DNA from: JACJXF01 sp964404825
Lineage (GTDB): Bacteria; Bacteroidota; Bacteroidia; Bacteroidales; GCA-2748055
NCBI GenBank assembly: GCA_964404825.1
Contig: CAYOLQ010000002.1
Span: forward strand, 1-64,000
Length of the DNA stretch: 64,000 nt
Direction of reading: 5' to 3'
Positions 8,754-16,225 of the stretch are shown here, piece by piece. Below the pieces are notes generated by a model. The model was not told the origin of the DNA. It saw nothing but the letters and a program-made list of their open reading frames with translations, and did not search any database. Position 1 is the stretch's first letter. Each line of letters begins with the position of its first letter. The position numbers and the translations under genes were made by a program.

Positions 8754-9296
8754 ATGAAGAGAATAAAGGTCCTCGATAAAGAATTCGAGATTTCCATTCC
8801 CTCTGAAAAAATACAGAATAGAATTCAGGAACTTGCTGATGAAATTTCCCTCGACCTTAAGGATCAAAACCCGGTGTTTATAGCCATTCTCAATGGTTCG
8901 TTTATGTTTGCTGCGGATTTATTCAAAAAAATTGAAATTGATGCCCAGATAACATTTTTGAAACTGGCTTCATATCAGGGTACCAGCACATCCGGGACTG
9001 TTAAGCAACTTATCGGACTGAATCAGGAAATAAAGGACCAGAATATTGTGATTCTCGAAGACATAGTTGATACAGGAATTACACTTGATACCATCATGCG
9101 TCAGCTATCAGGATACCAGCCTGCATCGGTGAAAGTTGCCACCCTGCTTTATAAGCCTGAGGCCTGTAAAGCCGATATACCCATTGATTATGTGGGATTT
9201 ACCATTCCCAATGAATTCATAATCGGGTACGGTCTCGATTATAATGGCTTTGGCAGAAAATACGAGGATATTTATACCCTTGTGAAAAATGACTGA
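8754..9296 (+). CDS. hpt: hypoxanthine phosphoribosyltransferase
   Basis: Purine salvage: transfers phosphoribosyl from PRPP to hypoxanthine or guanine. The 180-residue type I PRTase has the PRPP-binding motif IVILEDIVDTGIT, the pyrophosphate loop LNGSFMFAADL, and the flexible-loop segment ASYQGTSTSG. It is followed by adk 59 bp downstream, and adk has its own -7 box. A near-consensus TACCTTAG lies 21 bases before the start. Confidence 0.96.
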   Translation: MKRIKVLDKEFEISIPSEKIQNRIQELADEISLDLKDQNPVFIAILNGSFMFAADLFKKIEIDAQITFLKLASYQGTSTSGTVKQLIGLNQEIKDQNIVILEDIVDTGITLDTIMRQLSGYQPASVKVATLLYKPEACKADIPIDYVGFTIPNEFIIGYGLDYNGFGRKYEDIYTLVKND

Positions 9297-9307
9297 GTGA
9301 GAGTTCG

Positions 9308-9315
9308 TATATTTG
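9308..9315 (+). promoter_or_regulatory. -7 promoter element of adk
   Basis: TATATTTG, exact TAnnTTTG match, in the hpt-adk gap, 40 bases before the adk ATG. It indicates that adk-obg-PAP2 can be transcribed separately from hpt. Confidence 0.6.
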
Positions 9316-9355
9316 CATCCCTGAAAAAATGTATAATCCATAATAATTAGTAAAA

Positions 9356-9928
9356 ATGTTGAATATTGTTTTATTCGGACCTCCGGGTTCCGGCAAAGGA
9401 ACTCAATCTGAAAGGCTTATTGCTGCTCATAAACTCGTCCATTTATCAACCGGTGACCTTCTTCGTTCAGAGATTGCCAACAAAAGTGAACTTGGAATCA
9501 GGGCGAAAATCATAATGGACAAGGGAGAGCTTGTATCGGATGAAATCGTGATCGGAATGATTCGTAATAAAATTAACACTAATTTGAATTCCAACGGGTT
9601 CATATTCGATGGATTTCCGCGTACCGTAGCTCAGGCCGGTGCATTGGATAAGGTGCTTGCGGAGTCAGGAAATAGCATTAGTCTGATGGTTACACTTGAA
9701 GTGCCTAATGAGGAAGTGATTCAGAGGCTTCTCAAAAGAGGGGAGCAAACCGGTCGGGCCGACGATAATATTACAACTATCGAGAACCGTCTGAATGTTT
9801 ATCTTTGTCAGACTGCACCCGTGATGGAATTTTACGAAAAGCAGGGAAAGTACAAACCTGTAAACGGACTGGGCAGTATTGAAGAAATCTTTAACCGTAT
9901 TGAAGAAAAAATCAGTCTGTCAGACTAA
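9356..9928 (+). CDS. adk: adenylate kinase
   Basis: Interconverts ATP+AMP and 2 ADP. It has the P-loop GPPGSGKGTQ at residues 7-16, the AMP-site motif FDGFPRT, and the short LID RGEQTGRADDN without zinc-binding cysteines. The 190-residue length is that of the short-LID type used in Bacteroidota. It is followed by obg after 9 bp and is probably co-transcribed with it. Confidence 0.97.
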   Translation: MLNIVLFGPPGSGKGTQSERLIAAHKLVHLSTGDLLRSEIANKSELGIRAKIIMDKGELVSDEIVIGMIRNKINTNLNSNGFIFDGFPRTVAQAGALDKVLAESGNSISLMVTLEVPNEEVIQRLLKRGEQTGRADDNITTIENRLNVYLCQTAPVMEFYEKQGKYKPVNGLGSIEEIFNRIEEKISLSD

Positions 9929-9937
9929 ACTTATAAA

Positions 9938-10927
9938 ATGTCCGAAACTAACTTTGTTGATTACGTCACCATTTTTTGCCGGTCAGGCAAGGGAGGAGCC
10001 GGCTCAGCGCATCTCCGGAGGGAAAAGTATATCCCAAAGGGAGGACCTGATGGTGGCGACGGTGGGCGCGGAGGTGATGTGATCCTTCGGGGTAATCCGC
10101 AATTATGGACGCTGCTTCACCTGAAGTATAAAAAACATGTTTTCGCCACCAATGGGGAGAGAGGTTCGAGTGCTTTAAAAACAGGTGCCGACGGAAAGGA
10201 TGCTATTATCGAGGTGCCACTGGGAACAGTAGCTAAGGATGCAGATACCGGAGAGGTTCTTTTTGAAATTACCCAGCCCAATGAAGAAAGAATTCTAATG
10301 CAGGGAGGACGTGGGGGTCAGGGTAACAATCACTTTAAAACCCCTACACATCAGACTCCCCGTTTTGCTCAGCCCGGAGAGCCGTCAATTGAAGCCTGGC
10401 GAATTCTGGAGTTGAAACTTCTTGCAGATATCGGACTGGTAGGATTCCCCAATGCAGGAAAATCTACCCTTTTATCTGTACTTTCATCTGCACGGCCCAA
10501 AATAGCTGATTATGCATTTACTACCCTTACCCCTAACCTGGGAATTGTTCAGTATCGCGACAATTTAAGTTTCGTTATGGCTGATATTCCGGGGATTATA
10601 GAAGGAGCAAGTGAAGGGAAAGGCCTGGGATTAAGATTCCTGAGACATATTGAGAGAAATTCCATGTTGCTGTTTCTGATTTCTGCAGATAGCAAAAACA
10701 TAAAGGAAGAATACAAAATTCTCATGAATGAACTTAAGATTTATAATCCTGAATTGCTTGATAAAAAGCGAATTCTGGCAATTTCCAAATCCGATCTTCT
10801 CGATAAGGAACTTAAATCTGAGGTAAAAAAAGAACTTCCAAAAGTAAAGACAGTATTTATTTCTTCCCTTACTATGGATGGTTTAACAGAATTAAAGGAT
10901 ACAATCTGGAATGCCTTAAACTCATAA
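9938..10927 (+). CDS. obgE: Obg GTPase (ribosome assembly)
   Basis: A late 50S assembly and stringent-response GTPase. Residues 1-160 form the glycine-rich OBG fold (GGPDGGDGGRGGDV, GGRGGQGNNHFKT). The G domain has G1 GFPNAGKST, G3 DIPGIIEGA, a G4 variant SKSD in place of NKxD, and G5 near ISS. At 329 residues it stops after the G domain, so the C-terminal OCT domain of Firmicute Obg is absent, as is usual in Bacteroidota. It lies between adk and a PAP2 gene with gaps of 9 and 3 bp. Confidence 0.96.
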   Translation: MSETNFVDYVTIFCRSGKGGAGSAHLRREKYIPKGGPDGGDGGRGGDVILRGNPQLWTLLHLKYKKHVFATNGERGSSALKTGADGKDAIIEVPLGTVAKDADTGEVLFEITQPNEERILMQGGRGGQGNNHFKTPTHQTPRFAQPGEPSIEAWRILELKLLADIGLVGFPNAGKSTLLSVLSSARPKIADYAFTTLTPNLGIVQYRDNLSFVMADIPGIIEGASEGKGLGLRFLRHIERNSMLLFLISADSKNIKEEYKILMNELKIYNPELLDKKRILAISKSDLLDKELKSEVKKELPKVKTVFISSLTMDGLTELKDTIWNALNS

Positions 10928-10930
10928 TCC

Positions 10931-11509
10931 ATGATTGATTTTTTGCATCAACTGGACGTCAGGATGCTTCTTTTCCTGAATGCGCAGAATTCTCCTTTTT
11001 TCGATAAATTAATGTTGTTTATAAGTGGTAAGGTTGAATGGCTGCCATTATATCTTTTTCTGATATTCTGGATTTTCTATCGATTCCGCAAAAGGGGTTG
11101 GATTATTTTTACACTTACACTTTTTGTTTTTGCTCTCACTGATCAAAGTTCTGTGCATCTGTTTAAAGACGTATTTGAGCGTTTACGCCCAAGTCGCAAT
11201 CCCGAACTGGAAGGAATGGTGCATCTTGTAAACGGATATCGGGGAGGGATGTACGGATTTATCTCATCCCATGCTGCGAACACATTTGGACTTGCAGTAT
11301 TTTTAAGTCTGGTTTTCCGTGAGCGATGGCTGGTAATCAGCATTCTTATATGGGCTGCAATTGTAAGTTATAGCAGAATTTATCTGGGTGTCCACTACCC
11401 TTTTGATGTAATTTGCGGTGCCATGTGGGGTAGTGTGATTGCTTACGGAGTTTATATAGGTTACAAAAAAGTCGATCGTTTCGCAACGCAGAAACAATCA
11501 AATACTTAA
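10931..11509 (+). CDS. PAP2 family membrane phosphatase
   Basis: A 192-residue integral membrane protein with about five TM helices and the three PAP2 motifs: K-x6-RP (KDVFERLRP), SSHA replacing the usual PSGH, and SRxxxxxHxxxD (SRIYLGVHYPFDV). The family dephosphorylates lipid phosphates such as undecaprenyl-pyrophosphate or phosphatidylglycerophosphate at the periplasmic face; the substrate here is not determinable. The start lies 3 bp after the obg stop, so it is the last gene of the adk-obg operon. Confidence 0.88.
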   Translation: MIDFLHQLDVRMLLFLNAQNSPFFDKLMLFISGKVEWLPLYLFLIFWIFYRFRKRGWIIFTLTLFVFALTDQSSVHLFKDVFERLRPSRNPELEGMVHLVNGYRGGMYGFISSHAANTFGLAVFLSLVFRERWLVISILIWAAIVSYSRIYLGVHYPFDVICGAMWGSVIAYGVYIGYKKVDRFATQKQSNT

Positions 11510-11563
11510 ATGTAATTCAAATCCTATTTGGGATCCATCATTCCTCCTGACATTCGGTTTTTC

Positions 11564-12544
11564 TTAGAACATACCATCCACAAATTCCTCTGGCTTGATA
11601 TTTTTGAAGTAATCATTGAAACTAAACGTGGAAAGAATATCATTTATAGCGTTATGTTCATGCTTCACACCTACAAGTGATTTTTCAATCACATCGATAT
11701 CGTATTTGTGAAAAAAGTCACCGTAAATGCGTATATCCTGAATTATTCCCTTTTCAACATTGAATTGAAATTCCACGCTTCCGCCTTCGGTACGGATCAT
11801 TTTTTCAAAATCATATTTTGGAGAATAGCCAAAATTCCATTCCCATTTGGAGAATTTTTCATCGCGTAACCGAATTATTCCCGACACATCTTCAGCAGAA
11901 TACTGGTACTCCTTTGAATCGGGATACATTTCCATAATTTGCTTCATTATCCTGTCACGGAACTCAATAACATCCATTTTTTCTTTCAGGTGTTCACTGA
12001 TATTTGTAACCCTCGAACGTACTGATTTTACTGCTTTATCGGTAAATTTCAATGGGTTTACCTTAAGGGCTGAGGAAAGATCTGTCATTACAGCAGAAAA
12101 CAAAAGTGTTCCATGATGAAGCGTACGGTTTTTCCAGACATGCTCGGCGTTACCGGAGAATTTTTTTCCTTCAATAGTAAGGTCGTTTCTGCCTTCAAAT
12201 TTTGCGTTTATACCCATGGTCTGAAGCACATCAAGAATAGGTCGGGTAAATTTCCGGAAGTCCACCTGGGCGCCCTCTTCACTGTTCCGTATAAAAGTGA
12301 AATTCAGATTTCCCAGATCATGAAAAACTGCTCCGCCACCGGAAATTCTCCTGACTACTTTTATGTTATTTTCCCTTACATAGTCAACATTAATCTCAGC
12401 CAGAGTATTCTGGTGTTTTCCGACAATTATGGATGGTTCATTTCTCCAAAGCATAAAGCAGTCTTCTTTGAAATTTTTCATTACATACTCGTCGGCTGCA
12501 AGATTGAAATAGGGGTCTGTGTGAAGGTCTTTGATGCAAAGCAT
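11564..12544 (-). CDS. lplA: lipoate--protein ligase
   Basis: Attaches lipoate to E2/H-protein domains by ATP-dependent activation. The lipoate-binding motif RRISGGGAVFHDLGNLNF and the Lys-containing GKKFSGNAEH are present, followed by the small C-terminal accessory domain. The total of 326 residues matches the E. coli-type LplA. It is monocistronic, convergent with the PAP2 gene, and has a -7 box 15 bases before the ATG. Confidence 0.93.
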   Translation of the reverse strand: MLCIKDLHTDPYFNLAADEYVMKNFKEDCFMLWRNEPSIIVGKHQNTLAEINVDYVRENNIKVVRRISGGGAVFHDLGNLNFTFIRNSEEGAQVDFRKFTRPILDVLQTMGINAKFEGRNDLTIEGKKFSGNAEHVWKNRTLHHGTLLFSAVMTDLSSALKVNPLKFTDKAVKSVRSRVTNISEHLKEKMDVIEFRDRIMKQIMEMYPDSKEYQYSAEDVSGIIRLRDEKFSKWEWNFGYSPKYDFEKMIRTEGGSVEFQFNVEKGIIQDIRIYGDFFHKYDIDVIEKSLVGVKHEHNAINDILSTFSFNDYFKNIKPEEFVDGMF

Positions 12545-12559
12545 AATAAGTAATTTTTA

Positions 12560-12567
12560 CAAATATA
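12560..12567 (-). promoter_or_regulatory. -7 promoter element of lplA
   Basis: TATATTTG on the minus strand, 15 bases upstream of the lplA ATG. It predicts a leader of only about 10 nt. Confidence 0.6.
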
Positions 12568-12646
12568 GCAATTTATATAGGCATACGTTTTAGGTGTTTT
12601 TTTAATTCCTTCTTAAACAAATTATGGCAATCCGGTTTCGAATAGC

Positions 12647-12654
12647 TATTTTTG
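12647..12654 (+). promoter_or_regulatory. -7 promoter element of plsC
   Basis: TATTTTTG matches TAnnTTTG. It contains the TTG (12652) that otherwise looks like the plsC start codon, which argues that translation starts further downstream. Confidence 0.5.
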
Positions 12655-12675
12655 CTCAAACAAATTCAAAAAGCT

Positions 12676-13428
12676 GTGAAGAAACTTGTTCTGATACCTC
12701 TGTCGATTTTCTTTTGGATTTATTTTGTCGTGTCTTCACTGATTTTTACTCCTATTGCAATTGTAATAAGATTGCTGACGTGGATCCCGGATAGAAATCT
12801 GAGAATACTTTCAAAGTTCAGTTGCTTTTGGGGAGCACAGTATATATGGGTCATTCCTTTATGGACTCTTAAAATTTATGGCCGGAATAAAATCGACGAC
12901 AGAAAGGTGCAGATATTGGTAACTAATCATCAGAGTCTGGCTGATATTCTCGTTATGAACAGTCTTTTCAAGCACTTCCGGTGGACCTCCAAAGTTGAAA
13001 ATTTCCGGGTTCCTTTGGTGGGATGGACACTACTTCTTAACCGTTCCATCCGGATTTACAGAAATGCAACAGACGCATGGCAAAAGTTTGAAGCCCAGGC
13101 GCTGAAGGCACTTGCTTCCGGTGATTCGATTTTGATGTTTGCGGAAGGCACACGTTCCATAACAGGCAAAGTGGGAAAATTCAAGGAAGGTGCATTCCGC
13201 CTGGCTTTGAAAACTCATACAGATATTCAACCCTGTGTTCTTGACGGAACATCCAAAGCAATACCGAAATCGGGCTGGATACTCACCGGCAGGCAGGAGA
13301 TGGTGCTGAAAGTTTTGGATCCCCTGCCATATGAAAGTTTTAAAGATCTTTCCTCTGCAGAACTTGCTGCAAAAGTGCAGAACATCATCGAAAATGCACT
13401 TGAAGAACTAAGAAAAAATAGCAATTAA
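12676..13428 (+). CDS. plsC: 1-acyl-sn-glycerol-3-phosphate acyltransferase (PlsC family)
   Basis: Acylates lysophosphatidic acid in phospholipid synthesis at the inner membrane. Acyltransferase motif I is NHQSLAD (NHx4D). Motif III is EGTRS, preceded by FAEG. The N-terminal helices (LVLIPLSIFFWIYFVV) anchor it. GTG at 12676 gives 250 residues. The TTG at 12652 (eight residues longer) sits inside a -7 promoter box and is less likely. It is directly followed, with no gap (TAA then ATG), by an unrecognised gene. Confidence 0.88.
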   Translation: MKKLVLIPLSIFFWIYFVVSSLIFTPIAIVIRLLTWIPDRNLRILSKFSCFWGAQYIWVIPLWTLKIYGRNKIDDRKVQILVTNHQSLADILVMNSLFKHFRWTSKVENFRVPLVGWTLLLNRSIRIYRNATDAWQKFEAQALKALASGDSILMFAEGTRSITGKVGKFKEGAFRLALKTHTDIQPCVLDGTSKAIPKSGWILTGRQEMVLKVLDPLPYESFKDLSSAELAAKVQNIIENALEELRKNSN

Positions 13429-14208
13429 ATGTTTGCCCCGGCACCGGAATTGAAGGTTTTAAAGAAGATGAATTATATCTCCGATCAGAAAGGTATAATC
13501 AGACGCTTTCTTCGTGAACAGAATGGATGGCAATCACACCTGTCCAGAACCAGCAGCTTTATCCTCAGTGTTTTAGAAAAGCATGAAACGAATCATATTG
13601 TTGTTTTAGGCAGTGGATGGCTATTGGATTTTCCCCTGGAAAATATTCTGTCTTTAGTTCAGAAAATAGACCTTGTGGATATATATTTTCCGTCTCAGGT
13701 TCTTAAAAAAGCAGCGAAATACAGTAAAGTTGAATGCATTAAAGCCGATATCACGGGAGGTTATATCCAGTCGGTTTATGATCAGCTTAGAAATACTGAT
13801 ACGGTTTTTAAAATACCGGAAATTAAGTCTGATAATCCGATATTTCCGGAGCAGGGAAAACTCATTATCTCCCTGAACATTCTTAACCAGCTTGATATTT
13901 TGCTGATTGATTATATCTGTAGTAAGATAGTAATGGAAACTGAGCAGATTCAAAGGCTCAGACAGATACTGCAGGAATCGCATATAAACCTTTTACAGGA
14001 ACATCCTTTTATTCTGATAAGCGATTATAAGGAATTACTTATCAACAGGCGCGGGGATGTGCTGGAAGAAAAGGAACTTATTTTTACCCGATTTCCTCAG
14101 GGGAAAATAGTTGAGGAATGGGATTGGTTTTTCGATTCGCACCAGCTCTATAATTCCCGTGGAAACACTGTAATGAAGGTCAAAGCTGTTTATTCCGAGG
14201 GCTCTTAA
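13429..14208 (+). CDS. Rossmann-fold (methyltransferase-like) protein of unknown function
   Basis: I do not recognise this 259-residue protein as a named family. The central part resembles a class I SAM-binding Rossmann fold: IVVLGSGWLLDFPLE (motif I-like), then KIDLVDIYFP with an Asp at the end of strand 2, VECIKADITGG, and GKLIISLNILNQLDIL. The C-terminal half ends with an aromatic run (VEEWDWFFDSHQLYNSRG). No catalytic motif allows a substrate to be named. The ATG abuts the plsC stop, so it is translationally coupled to plsC, which suggests an envelope or lipid link, but this is inference. Confidence 0.6.
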   Translation: MFAPAPELKVLKKMNYISDQKGIIRRFLREQNGWQSHLSRTSSFILSVLEKHETNHIVVLGSGWLLDFPLENILSLVQKIDLVDIYFPSQVLKKAAKYSKVECIKADITGGYIQSVYDQLRNTDTVFKIPEIKSDNPIFPEQGKLIISLNILNQLDILLIDYICSKIVMETEQIQRLRQILQESHINLLQEHPFILISDYKELLINRRGDVLEEKELIFTRFPQGKIVEEWDWFFDSHQLYNSRGNTVMKVKAVYSEGS

Positions 14209-14282
14209 AAGCTAAAAATCTGCCATTCAGGCTGTTAATTTCTTTGTTGAAAAACAAATGAAGAAAGCCAGCCCCTTTTGAG

Positions 14283-14290
14283 TATATTTG
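14283..14290 (+). promoter_or_regulatory. -7 promoter element of parE
   Basis: TATATTTG, exact TAnnTTTG match, 17 bases before the ATG at 14308. It lies within the upstream in-frame extension, supporting the shorter start. Confidence 0.55.
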
Positions 14291-14307
14291 CGCAAACAAC
14301 GAGGATT

Positions 14308-16176
14308 ATGACTGGGATTTATTCCGAAGATAGCATAAGGACACTAGACTGGAAAGAACATATCCGTAAGCGACCCGGTATGTATATCGGGAAACTGGGT
14401 GATGGATCTTCCCCGGACGATGGAGTGTATATCCTTATGAAAGAAGTGCTCGACAATGCCGTTGACGAGTATATGATGGGATTTGGTAAGGGTATCGATA
14501 TTTCAATCGAAAACAGACAGGTTACGGTTCGTGATTATGGCCGTGGCATTCCGCTTGGCAAGCTTGTTGAGGTGGTTTCAAAAATGAATACAGGAGCCAA
14601 GTACGATTCAAGAGTTTTTAAAAAATCAGTTGGATTAAATGGCGTAGGTGTCAAGGCCGTTAACGCCCTTTCTTCAGCGTTTCATATTGAGGCAATTCGT
14701 GAAGGCCGCATAAAATCAGCTGACTTTAATCAGGGCGAACTTGTTTCCGATCCCCCTGAATCAGAAACTTCCCTGAAAAACGGAACCATTGTAAGTTTTA
14801 CTCCCGATGAGGAGATGTTCGGGAATTTTCGCTTTATCGATGAATACATCGAGAGCATGATAAAAAACTACTGCTACCTCAATGCAGGTCTTGTAATTTC
14901 TTATAACGGGAATAAGTTTGTCTCTAAAAACGGTTTATTTGATCTGCTCACTGAAAATATAGGTGGCGAAGGTCTGTATCCGATAATACACCTCCAGAAC
15001 GGAGATATTGAAGTAGCGCTTACCCACGGAGAACAGTATGGTGAAGTATATTACAGTTTTGTAAACGGGCAGCATACTACTCAGGGAGGTACTCACCTGA
15101 TTGCATTCCGTGAAGCACTTGTTAAAACAATACGCGATTTTTATAAGAAGGATTTTGATCCCGCCGATATAAGAGCCTCAATAATTGCTGCAATCAGCGT
15201 TAAAGTCGAAGAACCTGTTTTTGAGTCGCAGACCAAGACAAAACTTGGCTCAAAGGATATGGGTCCCGAAGGCCCTTCGGTCAGGAATTTTATAATGAAT
15301 TTTATTGCATCCAAACTAGACGACTACCTTCACAAGAATCCGGAAACCGCAAATATCCTTCTTCGCAAAATTCAGGATTCGGAGAAAGAAAGGAAAGCGA
15401 TATCAGGAATTCAGAAACTGGCAAGAGACCGTGCAAAGAAAGCAAGTCTGCATAATAAAAAATTACGCGACTGCCGAATCCACTATAATTCTAATGATGA
15501 ACGACAGGAGGAGACCACCCTTTTTATAACTGAGGGGGATTCAGCAAGCGGATCCATAACAAAGTCAAGAGATGTTAACACCCAGGCTGTATTCAGTCTG
15601 AAAGGTAAACCCCTGAACTGCTATGGGCTTACCAAGAAAATTGTATATGAAAATGAAGAGTTCAACCTGCTGCAATCTGCGCTTGATATTGAAGAAGGTT
15701 TGGACTCCCTTCGTTATAAACAGGTAGTAATTGCTACGGATGCCGATGTAGATGGTATGCATATCCGGCTTCTGCTGATCACTTTTTTCCTTCAGTTTTT
15801 TCCAAATCTGGTAAGGACAGGACATTTGTACATTCTAAAAACTCCGCTTTTCAGGGTAAGGAACAAAACAAAAACTTTCTACTGTTATAATGAAGATGAG
15901 AAGCAAAAGGCAATAGTTAAACTCGGAACCACTCCTGAAATCACACGGTTTAAAGGACTAGGAGAGATATCTCCTGACGAGTTTAAAAACTTCATAGGTA
16001 AAGATATTAAACTGGAACCCGTAAGACTTCATAAGGATGATTCCATTAGCGGTATTCTGGAGTATTACATGGGTAAAAATACGCCGGAACGTCAGGACTT
16101 TATCATCGGAAACCTGAGGTTTGAAGATGATGTGGTGGATGAGGAAGTTGCAGAGCAGGTTGCGGAGGCCGTTTAG
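14308..16176 (+). CDS. parE: type IIA topoisomerase ATPase subunit (ParE/GyrB family)
   Basis: The B subunit of topoisomerase IV or a gyrase-like enzyme. The GHKL ATPase has EVLDNAVDEY, GRGIPLGK and GLNGVGVKAVNALS. The transducer domain follows. The TOPRIM region has ITEGDSASGS and ATDADVDGMH with the metal-binding acidic residues. At 622 residues it is the short ParE-type length. An in-frame TTG at 14278 would extend it by ten residues but overlaps the -7 box. parC follows after 49 bp, probably in the same transcript. Confidence 0.93.
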   Translation: MTGIYSEDSIRTLDWKEHIRKRPGMYIGKLGDGSSPDDGVYILMKEVLDNAVDEYMMGFGKGIDISIENRQVTVRDYGRGIPLGKLVEVVSKMNTGAKYDSRVFKKSVGLNGVGVKAVNALSSAFHIEAIREGRIKSADFNQGELVSDPPESETSLKNGTIVSFTPDEEMFGNFRFIDEYIESMIKNYCYLNAGLVISYNGNKFVSKNGLFDLLTENIGGEGLYPIIHLQNGDIEVALTHGEQYGEVYYSFVNGQHTTQGGTHLIAFREALVKTIRDFYKKDFDPADIRASIIAAISVKVEEPVFESQTKTKLGSKDMGPEGPSVRNFIMNFIASKLDDYLHKNPETANILLRKIQDSEKERKAISGIQKLARDRAKKASLHNKKLRDCRIHYNSNDERQEETTLFITEGDSASGSITKSRDVNTQAVFSLKGKPLNCYGLTKKIVYENEEFNLLQSALDIEEGLDSLRYKQVVIATDADVDGMHIRLLLITFFLQFFPNLVRTGHLYILKTPLFRVRNKTKTFYCYNEDEKQKAIVKLGTTPEITRFKGLGEISPDEFKNFIGKDIKLEPVRLHKDDSISGILEYYMGKNTPERQDFIIGNLRFEDDVVDEEVAEQVAEAV

Positions 16177-16225
16177 GTTTCGGCATTCAGAAAACAGCTT
16201 TAAAGAAATTGAATAGCTTAGCATT

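Noticed and set aside
12652..12675. TTG start for plsC
   Set aside because: The TTG is part of a TATTTTTG -7 box; a transcript from it would not contain this codon. Kept as an alternative because GTG 12676 has no clear ribosome binding site either.
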